64,000 bases of DNA from Campylobacter hepaticus (GTDB lineage: Bacteria > Campylobacterota > Campylobacteria > Campylobacterales > Campylobacteraceae): NCBI RefSeq assembly GCF_001687475.2, contig NZ_CP031611.1:1054001-1118000 (forward strand), written 5' to 3'. The position numbers and the translations under genes are program-made. The notes under the pieces were generated by a model, which saw nothing but the letters and a program-made list of their open reading frames with translations, did no database searches and had not been told where the DNA came from. Below are positions 9,643 through 17,887 of the stretch, one piece after another (position 1 is the stretch's first letter; each line of letters opens with the position of its first letter).

Positions 9643-11144
9643 AAAAACTAAAATGTATCAATTTTCATGAAAATTTAGAGATTATAGAAGTAGAATCTAC
9701 TTTTACAAGAGGGTTGCCAAATTTAAGTATAGTAGGTCTTGCAAATACAACTATTAAAGAAAGCATAGAACGTATTAAAGCAACCCTTTTAAGCTGCGGT
9801 TTTAGCTTTCCTGCTAAAAAAATCACCATCAATCTTAGCCCTTCGGGCATCCCTAAAAAAGGTTCACATTTTGATTTAGCTATTGCCTTGCTTATCATTT
9901 TACAAAATGAATCATTAGATGATTTTTTTGTAGTAGGAGAATTGGGTCTTGATGGAAGCATTAAAAGTACTAATGAACTTTTTTCTTTGCTTTTATTTCT
10001 TTCTACTAAAATTACAAAAGCTAAAATCGTTGTTCCTAAAACCATAGCACAAAAAGCTTCTATGATTCCTAATTTGGAAGTTTATGGGCTTGAAAATCTT
10101 AATGAAACCATAGATTTTTTTAAAAATAAAAACTATGAAAAATTTAAATTTTCACACAATCATCCCTTATTTCATCATCCTTTAAAAATACAAGATGAAA
10201 TTTTTTTACAAAATACAGAATTTAAATTTGATTTTAAAGATATAAAAGGACAAGAAAAGGCTAAAAAAGCCTGTATGATAGCTGCACTTGGCATGCATAA
10301 TATTTTACTAGAAGGTAGCCCAGGGAGTGGCAAAAGCATGTGTGCTAAACGTCTTGTTTATATCATGCCTCCACAAAGCTTAAATGAAATCTTAATGCAA
10401 AACGCTTATATGTCTTTAAATGCAAAAGATTGTGAATTTACCAAAATTCGTGCTTTTCGCCATCCTCATCATACTTCTACTAGGGCAAGTATTTTTGGTG
10501 GGGGAACAAAAAATGCAAGAATTGGCGAAGTTGCGCTAGCTAATGGAGGGGTATTGTTTTTTGATGAATTTCCCCATTTTAATAAACAAATCATAGAAAG
10601 CTTAAGAGAACCTTTAGAAGATCATCAAATTCATATTTCAAGGGTTAATTCAAAAATCACCTATGAAACAAAATTTATTTTTATAGCTGCTCAAAATCCT
10701 TGCCCTTGCGGGAATTTATTTTCTAAAAAACTCACTTGTGTTTGCACAGAAAATGAAATTAAAAAATACAAAAACCATATCTCAGCTCCTATTATGGATA
10801 GAATTGATCTTTATGTAGCTATGGATGAAATCGATCAAAAAGATAAAACAAGTATTGATTCTAAAGAAATGAGTGATAAAATCTTACAAGCTTTTATCTT
10901 TGGTAAAAAACGCGGGCAAAAAGAATTTAATGCTAAGCTAAAGGATGAAGATTTAAATCAATTCTGTACTTTAGAAAAGGATGCTAAAGAGATTTTAGAT
11001 CTTGCTATTTCGCGTTATAAATTGTCTTTAAGATCTTTTAATAAAATTTTAAAAGTTTCAAGAAGTATAGCAGATTTAAATCAAAGTCTAAATATTAATA
11101 AAAGTCATGTTTTAGAAGCTTTGGGTTTTAGAATAAAGCATTAA
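9639..11144 (+). CDS. comM: YifB/ComM-family AAA+ (Mg-chelatase-like) protein
   Basis: 501 residues. The N-terminal domain (about 1-170) has the Lon-S5-like fold of this family (STFTRGLPNLSIVGLANTTIKES, KKITINLSPSGIPKKGSHFDLAIAL). The central AAA+ module has P-loop LEGSPGSGKS near residue 225 and Walker B GGVLFFDEFPHF. A zinc-like CPCGN...CVC segment precedes the C-terminal helical domain (RYKLSLRSFNKILKVSRSIADL). In Vibrio, ComM is a branch-migration helicase that aids integration of transformed DNA. Campylobacter is naturally transformable, so the same role is plausible but inferred. It is coupled to def by a four-base overlap. Confidence 0.88.
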   Translation: MKKLKCINFHENLEIIEVESTFTRGLPNLSIVGLANTTIKESIERIKATLLSCGFSFPAKKITINLSPSGIPKKGSHFDLAIALLIILQNESLDDFFVVGELGLDGSIKSTNELFSLLLFLSTKITKAKIVVPKTIAQKASMIPNLEVYGLENLNETIDFFKNKNYEKFKFSHNHPLFHHPLKIQDEIFLQNTEFKFDFKDIKGQEKAKKACMIAALGMHNILLEGSPGSGKSMCAKRLVYIMPPQSLNEILMQNAYMSLNAKDCEFTKIRAFRHPHHTSTRASIFGGGTKNARIGEVALANGGVLFFDEFPHFNKQIIESLREPLEDHQIHISRVNSKITYETKFIFIAAQNPCPCGNLFSKKLTCVCTENEIKKYKNHISAPIMDRIDLYVAMDEIDQKDKTSIDSKEMSDKILQAFIFGKKRGQKEFNAKLKDEDLNQFCTLEKDAKEILDLAISRYKLSLRSFNKILKVSRSIADLNQSLNINKSHVLEALGFRIKH

Positions 11145-11170
11145 ATAGGGAAATTTTAATTTAAATAACC

Positions 11171-11176
11171 TATAAT
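11171..11176 (+). promoter_or_regulatory. Probable -10 element for nnr-purN
   Basis: TATAAT, 24 bases before the nnr ATG at 11201, in AT-rich intergenic DNA with no obvious -35. That is the usual situation for Campylobacter sigma-70 promoters. Confidence 0.55.
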
Positions 11177-11200
11177 GATAAAAAATATTTTTGGATAAGC

Positions 11201-12559
11201 ATGAAAGCTATTGTTGATGATATAAAAACTTTAGAAAAAACTCTTATAGATAAAGGTTTAAATGAGCTTATTTTGATGGAAAATGCTGGTATTAAACTGG
11301 CTAAAATAGTAAAAAAATACGCCAAAAAACTCAATATTAAAAATTCTGAAATTTTATTTTTACTTGGTGGGGGAAATAATGGTGTAGACGCTTTAGTAGC
11401 CCTAAGACATCTTAAACAAACAAAGGCTTATAAACTTGGTTTTAAAGAAAATGCCTATTTTAAAAAACAAGAACAAATTTTAAAAAATTTTGGCTTTAAA
11501 TTTATGCAAAAAGAGCCTAAATTAAAAAAATTCAAACTCATTGTTGATTGTATTTTAGGTACAGGTTGTAATCGTGCTTTAGATGAAAAATACCATTCTT
11601 TAATACAAAAAGTTAATCAAAGCAAGGCTTTTAAAATTGCTTGTGATTTACCCACTAATTTAGGATTTCAACCTTGTTTTAAAGCTGATCTAACAGTTTG
11701 CATGGGGGCTTTAAAAACAATTTTACTTGAAGATTTTGCCAAAGAATCTGTAGGTAAAATCAAAATAGGCAATTTAGGCATCCATACTAAACAATTTCAA
11801 GCTCCTAGTACTCATTTTTTGCTTGAAAAAAAAGATTTAAAACTTATTAAAAGGAAGATTAATTCTCATAAGGGAAATTATGGTCATGTTTATATAGTAG
11901 CAAGTGCTAGTGCTGGAACTTTAGCAGGACTTGGAGCTTTAAATTTTGGCGCAGGGCTTGTATCTTTAATCGCACAAAAAAGTTTTTCACCCCTTTTAAT
12001 GCTAAAAGAAAAAATCGAAAAAAATGCAAATGCTATTGCTTTAGGTATGGGACTTGAAAATTTAGATTTTTTAAAAGAAGAAATTTTACAAAATATCCCC
12101 TTGGTTTTAGATGCTAATGTTTTTTTAAGTAAAACTTTACTAGGATATTTAAATAGAAAAGATGTGATCATAAGTCCTCATCCAAAAGAATTTATAAAAC
12201 TTTATAAAATGTGTTTTAATCACAATTTAGATCTTGAAATACTTCAAAAAAATCGTTTCTTATATGCTAAGGCATTTACTCAAAAATATAATTGTGTTCT
12301 TGTTTTAAAAGGAGCTAATACTATTATTGCCCAAAAAGAAAAACTTTTTGTTTTAAATATAGGCAATGCATGTTTAGCTAAAGCCGGTAGTGGAGATGTT
12401 TTAAGCGGTATGATAGCTGCACTTTTAGGATCAGGCTTTAATGCCTTAGAAGCAGCAAAAAACGCCTGTTTGGCTCATGCACTTGTTGCAAAAAATTATA
12501 AATTTAATCACAATAGCTTTGATGCTTTAAAACTTATAAAAGGATTAAAATGCTTATAA
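11201..12559 (+). CDS. nnr: Bifunctional NAD(P)HX epimerase/dehydratase
   Basis: 452 residues with two domains. The N-terminal YjeF_N epimerase (about 1-205) contains LLGGGNNGVDALVALRHL, and the C-terminal ribokinase-like dehydratase (about 215-450) contains NAGSGDVL-type sequence (AKAGSGDVLSGMIAALLGSG). The protein repairs hydrated NADH and NADPH. A weak GGA site lies before the ATG. The end overlaps purN by ten bases, so purN translation is coupled to it. Confidence 0.92.
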   Translation: MKAIVDDIKTLEKTLIDKGLNELILMENAGIKLAKIVKKYAKKLNIKNSEILFLLGGGNNGVDALVALRHLKQTKAYKLGFKENAYFKKQEQILKNFGFKFMQKEPKLKKFKLIVDCILGTGCNRALDEKYHSLIQKVNQSKAFKIACDLPTNLGFQPCFKADLTVCMGALKTILLEDFAKESVGKIKIGNLGIHTKQFQAPSTHFLLEKKDLKLIKRKINSHKGNYGHVYIVASASAGTLAGLGALNFGAGLVSLIAQKSFSPLLMLKEKIEKNANAIALGMGLENLDFLKEEILQNIPLVLDANVFLSKTLLGYLNRKDVIISPHPKEFIKLYKMCFNHNLDLEILQKNRFLYAKAFTQKYNCVLVLKGANTIIAQKEKLFVLNIGNACLAKAGSGDVLSGMIAALLGSGFNALEAAKNACLAHALVAKNYKFNHNSFDALKLIKGLKCL

Positions 12560-13116
12560 AATTGGCTGTACTTTTTAGTGGAAATGGGAGCAATTTAGAA
12601 AATATTTTAGAAAAACTTCATCAAAAAACCATAGGTGAAAATACTTATGAAGTTGTGCTTTGCCTTTGCAATAATAAAAATGCTTTTGGCATACAAAGAG
12701 CTAAAAAATATAATCTTGAAAGTGTTATTATTGATCATAAAAATTATAAAACACGAGAAGATTTTGATAGAATTTTAGTACAAAAAATCAAAGAAAGTGA
12801 AGTAGACTTAACCGTTTTAGCAGGTTTTATGAGAATTTTAAGCCCTGTTTTTACAAAAGAAATTAAAGCTATTAATTTACATCCTTCTTTATTGCCTTTA
12901 TTTAAAGGAGCACACGCTATAAAACAAAGCTATGAAAGCGACATGAAAATAGCTGGAGTAAGTGTACACTGGGTTAATGAAGTATTAGATTCAGGGGAAA
13001 TTATTGATCAAAAAGCTTTTGAAAAACAAGATTTAAGTTTTGAAGAATTTAAAGCAAAAATTCATGCTTTAGAACATGAAATTTTACCTTTAAGTATAAT
13101 AAAAATTTTTTCTTAA
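12550..13116 (+). CDS. purN: Phosphoribosylglycinamide formyltransferase
   Basis: 188 residues. It transfers the formyl group from 10-formyltetrahydrofolate to GAR in purine synthesis. The phosphate-binding opening FSGNGSNLENIL lies at 9-20. Catalytic residues are Asn109, His111 (INLHPSLLPLFKGAHA) and Asp147 (LDSGEIID). Length is normal. The start lies inside the last codons of nnr. Confidence 0.95.
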   Translation: MLIKLAVLFSGNGSNLENILEKLHQKTIGENTYEVVLCLCNNKNAFGIQRAKKYNLESVIIDHKNYKTREDFDRILVQKIKESEVDLTVLAGFMRILSPVFTKEIKAINLHPSLLPLFKGAHAIKQSYESDMKIAGVSVHWVNEVLDSGEIIDQKAFEKQDLSFEEFKAKIHALEHEILPLSIIKIFS

Positions 13117-13176
13117 TGGCTAAAAATATTTACTTTAAAACTATAAAATTACTTTTTAGTTTTATTAAGGAATAAA

Positions 13177-13914
13177 ATGTTTGAATGTATTTTTAATCCT
13201 AATGCTTGGATTACTTTAATCACTCTTAGTGCGCTTGAAATTATTCTAGGGATTGATAATATCATTTTTCTAGCAATTTTAGTTAGTAAATTGCCTCAAG
13301 AGCATCGCAACAAAGGACGCATTTTAGGTTTAGCTTTTGCTATGATTACTAGAATTTTACTTCTTTTATCTCTTTTTTGGGTTATGAAGCTTACTACTCC
13401 TTTATTTAGTGTATTTGAAAATGAAATTTCAGGTAGAGATTTGGTGCTTTTGTGTGGTGGATTATTTCTTATTATCAAATCTATTAAAGAAATTAAAAAC
13501 CAAATTTCTCATCAAGAGGAAAATCATAACCATTTTAAAGCTAGCACTAAACTTTGGATAGTAGTTATTGAAATTGCTTTAATTGACATTGTTTTTTCAC
13601 TTGATAGTGTAATTACAGCAGTAGGTATTGCTCAAGATATTAGCATCATGATTATAGCAGTAATCATAGCAGTAATTATCATGCTTTTTGCTTCTAAGGC
13701 TATAGCAGATTTTATAGACAAATATCCAAGTATTAAAATTTTAGCTTTAAGCTTTTTAGTATTAATAGGAGCAGTTTTAGTAGCCGAAGGTTTTAATTTG
13801 CATATTAATAAAGCTTATATTTATACAGCTATGGGCTTTGCTTTAATAGTGCAAATTTTAAATATTTTAGATGAGAAAAAAACGAATAAAAATACGCATG
13901 AAAGTAAACTTTAA
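13177..13914 (+). CDS. TerC-family integral membrane protein
   Basis: 245 residues with about seven hydrophobic segments. Both TerC signature acidic motifs in membrane helices are present: EIILGIDNIIFLAIL (21-35) and IEIALIDIVFSLDSVITAVG (about 131-150). Members of the family are linked to tellurite resistance and, in several bacteria, to manganese export that metallates secreted proteins. Here the substrate is not shown by the sequence. It has an AAGGA site and is followed by a long AT hairpin facing the convergent CBS-protein gene. From memory it matches C. jejuni Cj0186c. Confidence 0.88.
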   Translation: MFECIFNPNAWITLITLSALEIILGIDNIIFLAILVSKLPQEHRNKGRILGLAFAMITRILLLLSLFWVMKLTTPLFSVFENEISGRDLVLLCGGLFLIIKSIKEIKNQISHQEENHNHFKASTKLWIVVIEIALIDIVFSLDSVITAVGIAQDISIMIIAVIIAVIIMLFASKAIADFIDKYPSIKILALSFLVLIGAVLVAEGFNLHINKAYIYTAMGFALIVQILNILDEKKTNKNTHESKL

Positions 13915-13974
13915 AAAATATCATCAATTTAAAGTAAAAGATAATGTTTAATCTGTTTTGAAGATGGTTTTAAA

Positions 13975-14008
13975 AAACTTTTAAAATATATAAATATTTT
14001 AAAAGTTT
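13975..14008. terminator. Bidirectional AT-rich hairpin between convergent genes
   Basis: Perfect 15-bp inverted repeat (AAACTTTTAAAATAT, 13975-13989, and its complement 13994-14008) with a 4-base loop ATAA. It lies between the end of the TerC-type gene and the end of the convergent CorC-type gene. A-tract and T-tract flanks inside the arms would serve both directions. It has only one G:C pair in 15. Confidence 0.65.
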
Positions 14009-14023
14009 AATCTACTAAATGCT

Positions 14024-15385
14024 CTATTCTTGATCTTTATGGGTTTTTTTAACAACCTTAACACGCTCTATGGAATTACCATTCATTTTTTTAACTTCAT
14101 AATAACAAAGTTCATCTTCTATACGATCTCCTACTACAGGTAAACGCCCCAAAAGATTAAAAACATAACCTCCTATGGTTACTTGTTCTAAATCTTCATC
14201 ATAGCTTATTAAAAGCATTTCTTCAACCGTTTTTATATCACAACGCCCTTGAAATTGATAAATATTCTCAGCAAGTTTTTTATAACTATCTTCTTCATGT
14301 TCGCTTTTAATTTCCCCAATAATTTGTTCCATAATATCTTCCATGGTTAAGATTCCAGCAGTACCTCCGTATTCATCAACCACTAATGCCGTATGAGAAC
14401 GTTCTTTATTCATCATTACAAGTACTTTTGATATACTAAGGTTCTCAGGAACCAAAATTAAAGGTTTAACAAAAACATCTAAATTTTCATTTTTATGACT
14501 TAATTCATTTTGTATAAGATCACGTATATGTATCATACCCAAAATCGTATCCTTAGAATCATCTATATAAGGAAAACGTGTATGTTTATGCTTACAAATA
14601 ATTTGCATATTTTCTTGATAGCTTTTTTTCTTATTTAAACAAACCATATCTTTTCTAGGTGTCATGATCTCTTTAGCAACCGTATCTGAAAAGTCTACTG
14701 CATTGCGTATGATCTCAGTTTCAAATTCATCCAAAATTCCACCTTTTTGGCTTTCACTTGCTATAATTTTAATTTCTTCCTCACTATGGGTTAATTCACT
14801 TTCTTTAACAGCTTTTATACCAAAAAGCTTTAAACTCATAGCTGCTAAAAAATCAAAAATTTTAATACAAGGCAAGAAAAACATCCAAAACCAATGAAGA
14901 GGTCTAGCTATTAAAATCACAATCTTATCAGCAAGGGTAATAGCAATGCTTTTTGGTACAAGCTCCCCTAAAACCACATGCAAAAGAGTAATAATACTAA
15001 AAGCGATAATAAAAGCAAGAGTATGGATAAAAACTGTACTAAAACCAAGATTAAGAAGAGGAATGGCTAGAATTTTTGCTATAGCAGGTTCACCTATCCA
15101 ACCTAATGCAAGTGAACTTAAAGTGATTCCTAATTGACAAGCACTAAGATAAGTATCAAGTTTTGAAGTAATTTCTAAAGCTTTTTTAGCTCCTGGTTTT
15201 TTTTCCTTCATCATTTCTTCAAGTTTTGAACGGCGCACTTTAACAATACTAAATTCAGATAAAACAAAAAAGCCATTTAAACACACTAAAGCTAGTGCAA
15301 CAACAATCATAAATATAGAATACCCTATATCAAAAGATACCGTGGGTAAAGTTTGGTTTAAATCTAAAACCTGACTGGGGTCCAA
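14024..15385 (-). CDS. CNNM/CorC (TlyC-like) membrane protein with CBS domains
   Basis: 453 residues. An N-terminal DUF21 (CNNM) region has about four membrane segments (from residue 18, with GFFVLSEFSIVKVRRSKLE and ACQLGITLSSLALGWIGEPA). A CBS pair (about 205-330, AKEIMTPRKDMVCL and HTALVVDEYGGTAGILTMEDIMEQIIGEI) and a C-terminal CorC/HlyC transporter-associated domain (about 345-435) follow. The family includes Mg2+/Co2+ efflux proteins; older annotation as haemolysin (TlyC) rests on weak evidence. It is a single gene, convergent with the TerC-type gene. Confidence 0.9.
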   Translation of the reverse strand: MDPSQVLDLNQTLPTVSFDIGYSIFMIVVALALVCLNGFFVLSEFSIVKVRRSKLEEMMKEKKPGAKKALEITSKLDTYLSACQLGITLSSLALGWIGEPAIAKILAIPLLNLGFSTVFIHTLAFIIAFSIITLLHVVLGELVPKSIAITLADKIVILIARPLHWFWMFFLPCIKIFDFLAAMSLKLFGIKAVKESELTHSEEEIKIIASESQKGGILDEFETEIIRNAVDFSDTVAKEIMTPRKDMVCLNKKKSYQENMQIICKHKHTRFPYIDDSKDTILGMIHIRDLIQNELSHKNENLDVFVKPLILVPENLSISKVLVMMNKERSHTALVVDEYGGTAGILTMEDIMEQIIGEIKSEHEEDSYKKLAENIYQFQGRCDIKTVEEMLLISYDEDLEQVTIGGYVFNLLGRLPVVGDRIEDELCYYEVKKMNGNSIERVKVVKKTHKDQE

Positions 15386-15476
15386 TGAAGCTCCTTAAAA
15401 TCAAATATCATTAAAACTAATTATACACAATTAAAAGTAAATTTAATTTACCCACTTAATATATTTATGAAACAAT

Positions 15477-16676
15477 TTAAGCTTTATAAGAAATATTTTT
15501 TTCAAATTCTTTTAGACGCTTATATATACTTCTAAGCTGGGTAATAGTTGTCCAATTTGTAATAAAAACACTAAAAGAACTCCTTACTTGATCAAAAGCA
15601 TTATTAATTTGCATGACTATACCAAGTCCAATAAGTCCTGTAAAAAGTCCTGGAGCCATAATTAAAAATGGAACAATAACTATCATTTGCTCAAATAAAA
15701 TAAGCCAAATATTAAAATAACCATAATGCAAAAATAAACGTTTATAATTTAATTTAAGTCCTGTAAAAAGCTCTATCATGGTTTCATTTTTAGCATATTG
15801 TTGACGGTTGTCTTCTGCATAAACAAGCTCTTTTCTAAATGCTGCTTCAGCTTTTTGATTATTATATTCAAGTCCTGGAAGTTTAATTCCTACAAACCAT
15901 GATATAATCAAACCCCCTAAAGAAATAATAAGAGCAACATAAACAAGTAAACCATCAATATTTTTTAAAAAATAAAAACTGGAATTTTCACTTAAATTTG
16001 CAAATAAAGCCTTACTCACAACATCACTTAAAGTCCATAAAATTGGTATAAATGCAACAAGAGTCATTAAAGCTTTTATAAAACTAAGTCCTAAACTTTC
16101 AACAATTTTAGAAAAATTATAAGTATCTTCTTGAATTCTTTGAGAACTTCCTTCTATATTGTCATTTTTATTTTTCCAATATTTTAAATACTCAAAAGTC
16201 ATAGCCTCACGCCATTTAAAAGCATAAATACTAGCAAAATAAATATTAATAGTGGCAATTAAAACATAAGGAATAGCAATAGCTAAAAATACTGAGATTA
16301 AAGCATAAAAATCATTGATAGAATAATCAGGTTTTTCAACCATAGCTTTAGAATGGAAAAAATATTCTAATAAATTTTGATAATAATAAAGTGCACCTTT
16401 ATTAATAAAATTAGCTTTTTTAAAATTTTCATCAGCTTTTTTATTAGCTTCTTGAATTAAAGTTTCATTATTATCAAAATCTATTTCTAAATTTTGAGCA
16501 GATTTTGAATTCAAAGCTTGTATTTTGGGTTTTTGTAAAACATTATAAAAATCACTATACCATGAATTAATGGCTACATTAAGACTTGTTTGAATAAAAA
16601 GAAAAAAAAGCAATAAAAAAAATCCCGAATAAGCCCATAAAGCCCATTTTTTACTCCCAAAAAATGAAGAAAACAT
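15477..16676 (-). CDS. SbmA/BacA-like peptide transporter
   Basis: 399 residues with about seven to eight membrane segments. It has the family opening: a helix, then NVAINSWYSDFYNVLQ and an aqueous segment, ending with the TTITQLRSIYKRLKEFE region. SbmA/BacA proteins are proton-driven importers of peptides such as microcins and proline-rich antimicrobial peptides. ABC-type nucleotide-binding motifs are absent, as expected for SbmA. The gene is divergent from cfbpA across 206 bases. In C. jejuni, as I remember it, a TonB-ExbBD cluster lies between the Cj0182 homologue and cfbpA. That cluster is not present here. Confidence 0.88.
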   Translation of the reverse strand: MFSSFFGSKKWALWAYSGFFLLLFFLFIQTSLNVAINSWYSDFYNVLQKPKIQALNSKSAQNLEIDFDNNETLIQEANKKADENFKKANFINKGALYYYQNLLEYFFHSKAMVEKPDYSINDFYALISVFLAIAIPYVLIATINIYFASIYAFKWREAMTFEYLKYWKNKNDNIEGSSQRIQEDTYNFSKIVESLGLSFIKALMTLVAFIPILWTLSDVVSKALFANLSENSSFYFLKNIDGLLVYVALIISLGGLIISWFVGIKLPGLEYNNQKAEAAFRKELVYAEDNRQQYAKNETMIELFTGLKLNYKRLFLHYGYFNIWLILFEQMIVIVPFLIMAPGLFTGLIGLGIVMQINNAFDQVRSSFSVFITNWTTITQLRSIYKRLKEFEKNISYKA

Positions 16677-16791
16677 AATACACTACCTTAAAAAAAATTC
16701 TTACAAAAAGTTTTATTATAGCAAAAAATGACCATAAATATTATTTTATATAAAAAATCTATAAAAATTTTTAAGATTAAAATTAATTTTG

Positions 16792-16810
16792 ATAATAAAA
16801 TTATTTATCA
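16792..16810. promoter_or_regulatory. Fur box upstream of cfbpABC
   Basis: GATAATAAAATTATTTATC matches the classical 19-bp Fur consensus at 14 of 19 positions by my count. It sits inside a longer imperfect palindrome (TGATAA...TTATCA, 16791-16811). It lies 72 bases before the cfbpA ATG, where iron-loaded Fur would block transcription. It may also influence the divergent SbmA-like gene. Confidence 0.72.
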
Positions 16811-16882
16811 TTTAAATTGCATCTGTATTTACTTTTTAATATTAATATTTCTTATCAAAAAATATTTTTAAAAAGGATAATA

Positions 16883-17887
16883 ATGAAAAAAATTTTTTCT
16901 ACATTCTTATTAAGTATTTCTTTATTAAGTGCTACAGAACTTAATATTTATTCAGCAAGACATTATGATGCTGATTTTCAAATTATCAAAAAATTTAAAG
17001 AAAAAACAGGTATTAAAGTTAATCATACTCAAGCTAAAGCTTCAGAACTTATAAAAAGACTTTCGCTAGAAGGAACTAATTCTCCTGCAGATATTTTTAT
17101 CACAGCAGATATTTCTAATCTTGCAGAGGCTAAAAATTCAGGCATTTTAGCTCCTGTAGAATCTGAGTATTTAGAAAAAACTATACCGCAACATTTAAGA
17201 GATAAAGATAAACAATGGTTTGCTATTACAAAAAGAGCAAGAATTATTGCATATAATAAAAATGCAAATACAGATATTAGCAAAATGAAAAATTATGAAG
17301 ATTTAGCAAAACCTGAATTTAAAGGACAAATTGTTATGAGAAGTGCTACTGCTCCTTATAGTAAAACTCTTCTAGCTTCTATTATAGTAAATGATGGGGA
17401 TAAAAATGCTAAAGCTTGGGCTAAAGGCTTACTAGATAATCTTGCAACAAACCCAAAAGGTGGCGATAGAGATCAAGCTAGACAGGTTTTTGCAGGTGAA
17501 GCAAAATTTGCTGTTATGAATACCTATTATATAGGTCTTTTAAAAAATTCTAAAAATCCAAAAGATGTAGAAGTTGGAAATTCTTTAGGTATTATTTTCC
17601 CAAATCAAGACAATAGAGGAACTCATATTAATATTAGTGGTATTGCCATGACAAAATCAAGTAAAAATCAAGAAGCTGCCAAGCAATTCATGGAATTTAT
17701 GTTAAGTCCTGAAATTCAAAAAATCCTTACGGATACGAATTATGAATTTCCTATAAGAAACGATATAGAATTAAGTCAAACAGTAAAAGATTTTGGCAAT
17801 TTTAAAGAAGATCAAATTCCTGTTAGTGAAATAGCAGAAAATATTAAAGAAGCTATTAAAATTTATGATCAAATCGGTTTTAGGTAA
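16883..17887 (+). CDS. cfbpA: Ferric iron-binding periplasmic protein
   Basis: The start at 16883 is chosen over the upstream ATG at 16817. AAGGA precedes it, and it gives a normal Sec signal peptide (MKKIFSTFLLSISLLSATE). The protein has 334 residues. The five Fe(III) ligands known from the C. jejuni CfbpA structure are all present: His27, Tyr28 (ARHYDADF), Tyr159 (TAPYSK), Tyr215 and Tyr216 (NTYYIG), an exact 13-residue offset from the mature numbering. It delivers iron to the CfbpB permease. The stop overlaps the cfbpB start by one base. It is controlled by the Fur box upstream. Confidence 0.95.
   Translation: MKKIFSTFLLSISLLSATELNIYSARHYDADFQIIKKFKEKTGIKVNHTQAKASELIKRLSLEGTNSPADIFITADISNLAEAKNSGILAPVESEYLEKTIPQHLRDKDKQWFAITKRARIIAYNKNANTDISKMKNYEDLAKPEFKGQIVMRSATAPYSKTLLASIIVNDGDKNAKAWAKGLLDNLATNPKGGDRDQARQVFAGEAKFAVMNTYYIGLLKNSKNPKDVEVGNSLGIIFPNQDNRGTHINISGIAMTKSSKNQEAAKQFMEFMLSPEIQKILTDTNYEFPIRNDIELSQTVKDFGNFKEDQIPVSEIAENIKEAIKIYDQIGFR

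Noticed and set aside
16817-16882. Longer N-terminus for cfbpA from the ATG at 16817
   Set aside because: It would place 22 residues before an obvious signal peptide, and the internal ATG at 16883 has AAGGA in good position.
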